Assembly (NCBI GenBank): GCA_947177925.1
Contig: CAMWWJ010000109.1
Location: 1-10,134, forward strand
Direction of reading: 5' to 3'
Length of the DNA: 10,134 bases
Source: an uncultured Lachnospiraceae bacterium
GTDB taxonomy: Bacteria > Bacillota > Clostridia > Lachnospirales > Lachnospiraceae
The first letter of the stretch is position 1; each line of letters begins with the position of its first letter. Shown one piece after another: positions 1 through 6,572 of this stretch. The notes under the pieces were generated by a model that did no database searches, was not told where the DNA came from, and worked only from the letters and a program-made list of their open reading frames with translations. A program made the position numbers and the translations under genes.

Positions 1-510
1 CAATATTCCCATAAGATACGCATATCCAGCCGTCCCGCAGAGGCAGAATATGATTGCCATGGCATTCTGCCCATATCTTGAAATCAGATAGTAAATGCAT
101 ACAAAACTGATCTGGGAATACAGACCCATGAACCAGCCGGAATAACCCGCCCATATTTTATCATGATAATTACTAAGCGCCGAGGACAGGAAAACAAAAA
201 GCAGATATACAATTACCACACAATCCAGCAGGGAAATGCTTTTTAACAGCCGCTGGAAGTTCCATTTCTTATAGTTGCAAATAAAATAAAGGATTACCAT
301 TCCAAACAAAACGGGAAGCGCCAGCTTCGTAACATTCGCATACAATGTATACTTGACATCTCCTATTTTATAAAATCCCTCTTTCATATAAATGGGTAAA
401 AATATTACCAGAATAAGAAAAAGAAGCGTTACCATGTATTCTAACAATATCGTAATGGTATCCTTTTCCTCCACATTTTTCTTCTTTGTTTCTTTTACTA
501 ATTTCGTCAT
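1..510 (-). CDS. O-antigen ligase/polymerase-like membrane protein (partial, N-terminal 170 codons)
   Basis: This is an open frame of 170 codons with no stop; it runs off the left edge, so the C-terminal part is missing. It begins MTKLVKETKKKN, followed by hydrophobic segments at about residues 24-39, 63-79, 93-109 and 130-165. The stretch WAGYSGWFMGLYSQISFV (about 118-135) resembles the 'GWFMGL' signature I associate with O-antigen ligase (WaaL/Wzy-type) family proteins of Firmicutes. Such proteins join or polymerise undecaprenyl-linked glycans on the outer face of the membrane. The start at 508-510 is supported by AGAAGG about 8 nt upstream. It lies 12 bp after the priming transferase stop and is probably cotranscribed with it. 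The catalytic loops of the family lie in the missing half, so ligase versus polymerase cannot be decided. Confidence 0.7.
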   Translation of the reverse strand, partial: MTKLVKETKKKNVEEKDTITILLEYMVTLLFLILVIFLPIYMKEGFYKIGDVKYTLYANVTKLALPVLFGMVILYFICNYKKWNFQRLLKSISLLDCVVIVYLLFVFLSSALSNYHDKIWAGYSGWFMGLYSQISFVCIYYLISRYGQNAMAIIFCLCGTAGYAYLMGIL

Positions 511-522
511 AACCTTATCCTT

Positions 523-1944
523 CTATTTTGCTCCCACTCCAAACAACACTACAAACACTGTCTGGAACAGGATTTTTACATCCAGGCTCAATGACCAGTT
601 GTCAATATATTCCAAATCCATTTCCACTACTTCATCAAAGTCAAAGGTCTTCCCCCTGCCCTTTACCTGCCACATTCCGGTAAGTCCCGGCGTAATGCTG
701 AGCCTTCTGCGATAATGGATGTTATACTGTTCAAACTCATCTTCTGTTGGCGGCCTTGTCCCCACCAGACTCATATCTCCCTTAAATACATTAAAAAACT
801 GCGGAAGCTCGTCAATGCTTGTTTTTCTCAGGAACTTACCCACAGGAGTGATTCTGGGGTCATTTTCCATTTTAAACATAAGCCCCTTCATTTCGTTTTG
901 CGCTTCCAGCTCTTTCTTCCGCTCCTCTGCATCTATGTACATAGAACGAAATTTATAAATCTTGAATCTTCTTCCGTTTTTGCCTACCCGGGTCTGTGCA
1001 AAAAATACGGGTCCCCTGGAGTTCAGCTTGATAGCCAACGCTACAAAAGGTGTAAGCACTCCGGTAAGCACAATTCCTACCAGCCCTCCAAAAATGTCCA
1101 TAACTCTTTTTATGAACAGACGTCTGTAATCCATGTACTGCAGTGCAAAAGTAATCACTGCATATCCTGCAAAGTTCCCAACACTTTTTCCCTTCATGTC
1201 AAGGTCAAGGGCATCTACGCTATAGTGACAGATTACACCCATGCTTTCAAAATCGATGATCATCTGCTTTGCTTCCTTGGTAACCATATTCGGAAGAAAA
1301 AGAAACACCTCGTCCAAAGTAGCCTGTCGGGACACATCATAAAGATTTTCCTTATTGGCTACCACCGGGATTCCCATAACCTCTTCCCCCATCATATTCT
1401 GATCCACGATGGCAAGGGATGTGATTTCATAATTCCATGCTTTTTCTTTTTTGATTCTTTTTAATACCTTTTTGGCATATTCGGAATCGGTAACCACCAT
1501 GATCTTATCGCTTGCATTGCTTTTTTTATAGTAATTAACCATATATCTTTTAAATGCTACATGGAACACATAAGTAAATATCAGGTTAAATACGCAGAAA
1601 TATCCAAAGGTCAGGCGGGACAGGTATTCTGCATCCTTCGTTAAAAACATCAGACATCCGATTGCAATGTCCATGGTAATATTATATTTAAATACCGCAA
1701 TGAACTCCGTATAATATCCTCTGTTAAAGAAGTGCCGGTTCCAGTCGATGAGCACACTGTATAACAGACAGAACAGCATCATGTACATACATACATTATA
1801 ATGCAGGGATAGTCTGTATGCGTTACGAATTGTATGAAACCGGATGAACATGGCAAGAAGGTACGAAATAACAATACTCACAAAATCAATCACAAGAACA
1901 CAATAGGTCTCTATCAGTTTGCTTTTCCTATGGATCTGCTGCAT
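523..1944 (-). CDS. Polyprenyl glycosyl-phosphate transferase (priming sugar transferase, WcaJ/CpsE type)
   Basis: It transfers a hexose-1-phosphate from a nucleotide sugar to undecaprenyl phosphate at the inner face of the membrane, the first step of repeat-unit synthesis. Numbered from the start chosen here (473 aa), several transmembrane helices fill residues 1-140. A CoA-binding-like Rossmann domain spans about 145-250, with 'KIMVVTDSEYAKKV'. A further hydrophobic hairpin (about 280-307) leads into the catalytic bacterial sugar transferase domain to the C-terminus. Family motifs are intact: KFRSM at 331-335, TSIDELPQ with the Asp-Glu pair at 378-379, GTRPP at 395-399, and ITPGLTGMWQVKGR at 417-430. 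Length is normal for the two-domain family. A longer frame opens at 2007, but that ATG lies just beside a promoter -10 box and has no good ribosome site. The ATG at 1942-1944 has AGAGAGG about 7 nt upstream. Which sugar it transfers (glucose or galactose) cannot be read from the sequence. Confidence 0.95.
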   Translation of the reverse strand: MQQIHRKSKLIETYCVLVIDFVSIVISYLLAMFIRFHTIRNAYRLSLHYNVCMYMMLFCLLYSVLIDWNRHFFNRGYYTEFIAVFKYNITMDIAIGCLMFLTKDAEYLSRLTFGYFCVFNLIFTYVFHVAFKRYMVNYYKKSNASDKIMVVTDSEYAKKVLKRIKKEKAWNYEITSLAIVDQNMMGEEVMGIPVVANKENLYDVSRQATLDEVFLFLPNMVTKEAKQMIIDFESMGVICHYSVDALDLDMKGKSVGNFAGYAVITFALQYMDYRRLFIKRVMDIFGGLVGIVLTGVLTPFVALAIKLNSRGPVFFAQTRVGKNGRRFKIYKFRSMYIDAEERKKELEAQNEMKGLMFKMENDPRITPVGKFLRKTSIDELPQFFNVFKGDMSLVGTRPPTEDEFEQYNIHYRRRLSITPGLTGMWQVKGRGKTFDFDEVVEMDLEYIDNWSLSLDVKILFQTVFVVLFGVGAK

Positions 1945-1997
1945 TTTTCTTCCTCTCTTCCTAAAGCTTCCCACAAGCCTCCCATTAGGCTTAGTAT

Positions 1998-2026
1998 AGT
2001 ATAGCATTAAGTTCTTAATTGTGCAA
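1998..2026 (-). promoter_or_regulatory. Predicted SigA promoter upstream of the priming transferase
   Basis: Read on the minus strand, a -35 TTGCAC (2021-2026) and a -10 TATACT (1998-2003) are separated by exactly 17 bp. TGC sits immediately before the -10, giving an extended -10 element. Transcription would begin near 1991, leaving a leader of about 47 nt before the ATG at 1944. This lets the last two genes of the cluster be transcribed independently of the upstream operon. It also argues against the longer ORF start at 2007, which would lie upstream of the transcript start. Confidence 0.7.
2006..2019. repeat. Inverted repeat inside the promoter spacer (candidate operator)
   Basis: ATTAAG-TT-CTTAAT is a perfect 6-bp-arm inverted repeat lying entirely between the -35 and -10 boxes of the predicted promoter at 1998-2026. 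A protein bound there would block or remodel the promoter. It is AT-rich and short, so chance occurrence is possible. It is too weak to act as a terminator because it has no GC stem. Confidence 0.4.
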
Positions 2027-2040
2027 TTTTCTTCTTTTCC

Positions 2041-3408
2041 CTACTCTACTACTATGGCACCTTCAACGGGCTTTCCGACCTCTTCGCACAGGGAAATCAC
2101 CCTGCCAAGGTCAGCGAAGCGGCTTTCTCCCACCTTTTCAACAAGAATGACAGCATCCTTATCTTTAAGCTTCTTATATTCTTCCGGAGCCGCAGCTATG
2201 CTTCCCAAAGCCTCTGCAACAATATCCTGCTTTTTCAATGCTGCTGCAAATGTTTGAAAAAATTCACTGTATTTTTCACCGGAAACAGTCCCCGTCAAAG
2301 CAAGCTTCCTGCCGCTTCCTGTCTCCTTATTTTTTAAAGCAAGCTTTACAGCCGTCATTTCAAAGCAGACCTTTGCATCCGCCTTCTTGTCCACATAACA
2401 TAAAACAGGAATTCCATACATCTCCTCTATGTTCTGCACATTTAAAATCCTGGTGCTGTAAACATACTTAAGACAAAGCAGGATAATACCTATGGCAAAA
2501 CCTGCAATCCCTCCCAGAACAATTTGTTTTTTCAATGTCCATAAGGATACCTTTATTTCCTTTTTCTTTACAGGAGCTTCCTGAATAAGCGGCTGGCCGT
2601 CCTCATAATCATCCCGCAGCCTCGCCTCCCGATACAGTTTCAGATAAGCCGGTTCATTTCCTTCTAACGCCTCCTGCCTTAACATCAGTCCGTCCTGGGC
2701 ATTGATCAGCAGCACCCTGTTGGTGTTTTGTCGTTCATTCAGCTGCATATCCACACCTTCTGTAATCTGCCCTACATGAGCCTCTATTTCAAAACTGCCA
2801 TATCTTTGCCGCATTTCTCCCAATAATCCATCCACATACCCGCAAAACGCAGAAGTGATTTCCTCTATTCTTTCTTCGCTAAAACACATGATCTTTACGA
2901 CGATCATATCTTCTCCCGGGGTTTCAAACGTAATCAGTTCCCTTAAATACCCCTCATTCATCGGCTCCGATAAGCCATTATTTATTTCCAGAAATGCCTG
3001 CTGATGACTCATCTGTGCATAATAAACATCTATCAACTTCTTAACGTCTTCCTCTTCCTCCGCCCGGCTAAACACATACTGGATGATACAGCCCCATTTG
3101 TGTAACGGATCAATTTTCATCAAAGCTGAATTTTCATTGTAATCCTTCTGTATTTTCAATGTTTCTTCAAATTCAACTACAGCCTTTACCCGATAAAAAC
3201 CTTCTGTCGTAACCGTTATCTCCTTTTGCTCCACATCAGGCAGCGCCGCTATTTTTTCCGCTTCCTTCTGCTTCTGCATATATCCCACCACACCGGAAAA
3301 AATGGCAAATACAGCCGCCAGTACAAGCAGGACATTCCATTGTCTCATAACTGTATGCAGCATATGTTTTACATGTATTACGTTTGCTGTCTTATACTCC
3401 GTTCTCAT
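2041..3408 (-). CDS. Wzz/CpsC-like polysaccharide co-polymerase with degenerate BY-kinase-like C-terminus
   Basis: Chain-length regulator of polysaccharide polymerisation. The 455-aa protein has one transmembrane helix near the N-terminus (about residues 25-43) and a second at about 297-317. A roughly 250-residue, mainly helical extracytoplasmic domain lies between them, the classic Wzz topology. After the second helix comes NVQNIEEMYGIPVLCYVD, the linker typical of CpsC/BY-kinase fusions. The tail at about 366-455 resembles the tyrosine-kinase (CpsD/CapB) fold: KLALTGTVSGEKYSE sits where 'xSxxPGEGKST' would be, and DAVILVEKVGESRFADL matches the late strand-helix segment. The Walker A lysine-Ser/Thr pattern is broken, the tail is far shorter than a full kinase domain, and there is no C-terminal tyrosine cluster, so it is probably catalytically dead. 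The start is the ATG at 3406-3408: GGAGG lies 5 nt upstream, and it overlaps the upstream stop as ATGA. The ATG at 3420 lacks a well-spaced site. Confidence 0.88.
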   Translation of the reverse strand: MRTEYKTANVIHVKHMLHTVMRQWNVLLVLAAVFAIFSGVVGYMQKQKEAEKIAALPDVEQKEITVTTEGFYRVKAVVEFEETLKIQKDYNENSALMKIDPLHKWGCIIQYVFSRAEEEEDVKKLIDVYYAQMSHQQAFLEINNGLSEPMNEGYLRELITFETPGEDMIVVKIMCFSEERIEEITSAFCGYVDGLLGEMRQRYGSFEIEAHVGQITEGVDMQLNERQNTNRVLLINAQDGLMLRQEALEGNEPAYLKLYREARLRDDYEDGQPLIQEAPVKKKEIKVSLWTLKKQIVLGGIAGFAIGIILLCLKYVYSTRILNVQNIEEMYGIPVLCYVDKKADAKVCFEMTAVKLALKNKETGSGRKLALTGTVSGEKYSEFFQTFAAALKKQDIVAEALGSIAAAPEEYKKLKDKDAVILVEKVGESRFADLGRVISLCEEVGKPVEGAIVVE

Positions 3409-4610
3409 TGAAACCTCCATTTCCTACGACCTGTCTCCCACTTTTTCCTGTTTGCCTTTCCATCTGTCCTTTGTTGTTCATATGCAGCCTCCCTAAGTCC
3501 CAGGCCGCACAAAAGTATGAAGGGCTGGAAGGACAGAACGAACAGTTCCGCATCCACCGCACCGTAAAGCAGCCAGAATAAAAATGCAATACAATACCCT
3601 TTCTTTTTCTCTTTTCTCACAAGATAACTTCCTGCCAGTACAATACCTGTCAAAAGCACAATAACAAAGAACACTCCATAATGTAATAGATATTTTAAAT
3701 AGGAGCTGTCCACATAATTGTAGACCCAGTCCGGATGCTTTTTTATGCCTCCGCGCCCCACCCATTTTATATACTGGCCAAAAAAAGTAATGCCGTATTG
3801 CTCAATGGCAGTTCTACCCAAAACAAGCCTGTTATTCAGCAGCACATTCAGTTTGTTCCAGACAGGATTCTCTGAGTCAAAAAAAACATGAACCAAAATA
3901 GCCGACACCGCAATAAAGGGTCCGCTCCAGACAAAACACATTCTTTCCCAAAACCCGTTTTTCATTTCTTTTTGTCCATGCTCCCAAATATATGCAAAAA
4001 GAACTGCCGGAATGGACAGAAGAAGGTCAATTCTTGTATCGGTAATCAAGAACCAGATGTAATTTCCTGCAAACAAACCTGCCGCCTCCACAAGTCCCAG
4101 CCTTTTACGCAAAGCAATATACATCAGTGTAAGGAACAGGAACACATGACTCCCATAAGTACAATACGTATATCCAAGGCTGTACCTTACCCGATACATT
4201 TCATACCATATTTCGTTTGGTATGATTCCCAAAAGAGAGGCCGCCACGGCAGTTATCATAACCATTAGCTGCACCCCGATAGATATCTTCAAAATATCCG
4301 CAAAATCAATATTTCTGGCACTATAAATAAAATAAAAGACCATCATGATGCTTTCCGCATTGCTGCATCTGGAAACATAAAACAGGATGCCTAAAAGCAC
4401 CAGACCCAACAGCGCCTTTTTTTCATATTTTTCATCCTCTAAAAACTTTATAAGAAGAATCAGCAGAACCACATCTGCTATAAAGCCATTGATCTGCTTA
4501 AAAGAGGGAATCAGCTCCTTCAGATAGGTTAAATTTATGACTGCAGACAAAAGCCATACCGCATATGCTGTAAAAAAACAGATTTCTCCTCTTGTAAGAC
4601 GTTTTGTCAT
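3405..4610 (-). CDS. Wzy-like oligosaccharide repeat-unit polymerase
   Basis: A polytopic membrane protein of 401 aa with roughly ten to eleven hydrophobic segments, matching the size and topology of Wzy polymerases. These join lipid-linked repeat units on the outer face of the membrane. Suggestive family features are the arginine-containing loops RVRYSLGYTYCTYG (about 140-153) and ITDTRIDLL (189-197), then LNNRLVLGRTAIEQYGI (258-274), and the late loop YVDSSYLKYLLHYG (299-312). Wzy sequences diverge strongly, so the call rests on topology, these motifs and the adjacent chain-length regulator gene. AAGGAG lies 5 nt before the ATG at 4608-4610. Both ends overlap neighbours by 4 bp (ATGA), implying translational coupling with the DUF6020-like gene upstream and the co-polymerase downstream. 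The C-terminal tail after about 375 is short, cytoplasmic and rich in Arg and Lys. Confidence 0.82.
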   Translation of the reverse strand: MTKRLTRGEICFFTAYAVWLLSAVINLTYLKELIPSFKQINGFIADVVLLILLIKFLEDEKYEKKALLGLVLLGILFYVSRCSNAESIMMVFYFIYSARNIDFADILKISIGVQLMVMITAVAASLLGIIPNEIWYEMYRVRYSLGYTYCTYGSHVFLFLTLMYIALRKRLGLVEAAGLFAGNYIWFLITDTRIDLLLSIPAVLFAYIWEHGQKEMKNGFWERMCFVWSGPFIAVSAILVHVFFDSENPVWNKLNVLLNNRLVLGRTAIEQYGITFFGQYIKWVGRGGIKKHPDWVYNYVDSSYLKYLLHYGVFFVIVLLTGIVLAGSYLVRKEKKKGYCIAFLFWLLYGAVDAELFVLSFQPFILLCGLGLREAAYEQQRTDGKANRKKWETGRRKWRFQ

Positions 4611-6553
4611 GCCCTCTCCTTTATGGACGATTCTTTCATCACTAATTGTTGCCTTATTGCTGGGTTTAATACACTGATTGTCACCACTAAGATAATCGGC
4701 ATGCTAAAAAGCAGGGACAACCCGTAACGCACCGCAACCTTAGGCGCCAGCAGGCATACTAAAGTATTTACGATAACCGGTGTGTAAAAGCACAGGCATT
4801 CCTTTCTCTTTTCTATAATGAAAAACACGATTCCAATCAGCATAAGCCATGCATGCATGCCAAGACTGGATATAAGGGAAAGAACAGGACTGCAGGCAAT
4901 CAATCCATTGATTTGTTTTATCACCCGCCGGATTGGCGACAATGCCTTCGGATTTTGGATGTTCACCACATCCACGCCGCCATTTACAATCCGCTTGTCA
5001 ATCTGGAAAAATCCAATGCTTCCCGCATCACTTAAAAACTTCAGCCGTTCCGGATAAAAATAACCATAGGAAATATTCATGGTGGCCTGAATATATACAT
5101 CCGGCCTCTTTAAAAAGTATTTGAACCATACTTTCAGATACTCATTTCTTTCTTCTTTCGTGCATTCCTTCCTATAAGCCCGCTTGATCCTGCCATGATT
5201 CACTTTATAGTATTTGTCTATCTGGTCAATGGCCATGACCTTGTCAATCGCCTCCAGATCCTCCTCCACAATTTCTCCCGGATATTCCAATATATAGCGG
5301 GCAGTATGCTGAAATAAAATCCCAATGGTTTCCCTTGTGCTTCCGGTAGCAATGGAAAAGTACGGCAGTACTATCTTCATAAATACTATAGTATACAACC
5401 CTAAAGAAACCACAAAGATTCCCAAAACCTGCTTCCAGTATTTCCGATATACACATAAAACAACAAGAAAACAAATGATTACCGCATATTTCCCGTTATT
5501 TCTCGTAAGCAGCACCAGCAGATTTGTAAAGAACAGGGTCACACAAAATTTCCTGCTCTTTAAAGCCTCGCCCTTGCTGAACACAAGCTCCATGAGCAAT
5601 ATGGTATAGAGCACATTCCAGAAAGCATAGCTGGTATCCTTTCCCATACAAATGGCCCACATAGGATAAAGCGGCCACAGCCCATAGAAAATGCCAAGGC
5701 CCATAACAAAAGGCGCCGGAATTTTCTTCTTCAGCAAAAAACACAGGCTGTAAGAGAAAACTCCCGCCATAAGCATACTCTGCCCTATGGCATAAATAAA
5801 CACTCCCCAATTATCATGGGAAAACAGCTTGCCAATCTGCATACACAACCCAAAAATCCATGTATGGATAACCGGGTGGTGATTATTGATAAGCACATCC
5901 TCAGAAATCAGCTTGGAAATGCTTGCCGTCCAACAATCCTGCCCGAAAAACTGCCGGAGCTGATCCATAGTATCGCCGCTGGTAACACTGGGATAAAATG
6001 CAATCAGATATGGAAACCAAAGAATCAGCAGAATTCCCCATAAGATAAAAAAGCACTTTCTATTGCCATCAAGCCATTTCAGCTTTTTTGAAAACCAGGC
6101 ATAGTTCAAACCCATGTTTTTACTTGTAATCCACACATATAAACTGGATAAACCTGCATAAAAAATTGCTGTATATCCTACATAAACAACAAAAGCCTTT
6201 CCAAAGCACACCCAGTTTCCAAATGCAAGATACCAGCTGTCAACCGCTTCAAAGCTATATCCTACCACCTGAAAAAAGGAAAACAGACAGGACAGTCCCA
6301 TGATCCATGCCTTTTTACTGCCGGATACATTTCCATAAGCTTTGGAAAACCAGAAAAAGAACACCAGCAGCAAAATAAAAGGAACTATACTCCTATCTGT
6401 AAACGACTTCTTGATTTCCAAAAATATCCGGAACAATATATTGCCTTCACTGCTGTCCGCCGTCATATTATCCAGCTTCATGGTCAATGCACATACTGCC
6501 AGATACGCAAATATCATATTCAGGCAGTTTCTAAATGCAAGATTCTTTTTCAT
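4607..6553 (-). CDS. Large polytopic membrane protein, GT-C-like (DUF6020-like)
   Basis: A 648-aa protein with about 12-14 transmembrane helices. After a membrane segment ending near residue 186, the first large loop carries FYPSVTSGDTMDQLRQF (186-202) and then NNHHPVIHT (223-231). Further conserved-looking motifs are MGKDTSYAFW (303-312) and LTRNNGKYAV (349-358). A long soluble segment follows at about 400-540, including an Asp/Glu/Lys-rich stretch and GYFYPE. Acidic residues in the first large extracytoplasmic loop and a late soluble region are the layout of GT-C glycosyltransferases, which use polyprenyl-phosphate sugars. The H-P/T and RNNG motifs resemble what I recall of DUF6020 proteins from clostridia. 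The function of that family is not established, so glycosyl transfer is inference. GGAGG lies 6 nt before the ATG. The gene starts 19 bp after the LicD fusion and overlaps the polymerase gene by ATGA. Confidence 0.75.
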   Translation of the reverse strand: MKKNLAFRNCLNMIFAYLAVCALTMKLDNMTADSSEGNILFRIFLEIKKSFTDRSIVPFILLLVFFFWFSKAYGNVSGSKKAWIMGLSCLFSFFQVVGYSFEAVDSWYLAFGNWVCFGKAFVVYVGYTAIFYAGLSSLYVWITSKNMGLNYAWFSKKLKWLDGNRKCFFILWGILLILWFPYLIAFYPSVTSGDTMDQLRQFFGQDCWTASISKLISEDVLINNHHPVIHTWIFGLCMQIGKLFSHDNWGVFIYAIGQSMLMAGVFSYSLCFLLKKKIPAPFVMGLGIFYGLWPLYPMWAICMGKDTSYAFWNVLYTILLMELVFSKGEALKSRKFCVTLFFTNLLVLLTRNNGKYAVIICFLVVLCVYRKYWKQVLGIFVVSLGLYTIVFMKIVLPYFSIATGSTRETIGILFQHTARYILEYPGEIVEEDLEAIDKVMAIDQIDKYYKVNHGRIKRAYRKECTKEERNEYLKVWFKYFLKRPDVYIQATMNISYGYFYPERLKFLSDAGSIGFFQIDKRIVNGGVDVVNIQNPKALSPIRRVIKQINGLIACSPVLSLISSLGMHAWLMLIGIVFFIIEKRKECLCFYTPVIVNTLVCLLAPKVAVRYGLSLLFSMPIILVVTISVLNPAIRQQLVMKESSIKERA

Positions 6554-6572
6554 GTTCTTCCTCCATGCTCAT

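Noticed and set aside
715..1464. A 249-codon plus-strand open frame
   Set aside because: It lies wholly antisense to the catalytic and Rossmann domains of the priming transferase, whose motifs are intact. Its translation is low-complexity and Cys/His/Lys-rich with no recognisable domain and no ribosome site.
1945..2007. Longer start of the priming transferase (21 extra residues)
   Set aside because: That ATG sits next to the -10 box of the predicted promoter, upstream of the expected transcript start, and has no Shine-Dalgarno sequence. The inner ATG at 1944 has a strong one.
3888..4268. A 126-codon plus-strand open frame antisense to the Wzy-like gene
   Set aside because: Its composition is that of the complement of a membrane protein gene, it resembles no family, and it has no promoter or ribosome site.
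4849..4858. Alternating CATGCATGC run
   Set aside because: A short palindromic word inside the coding sequence of the DUF6020-like gene, encoding an ordinary His-Ala segment; no sign of a repeat array or site.
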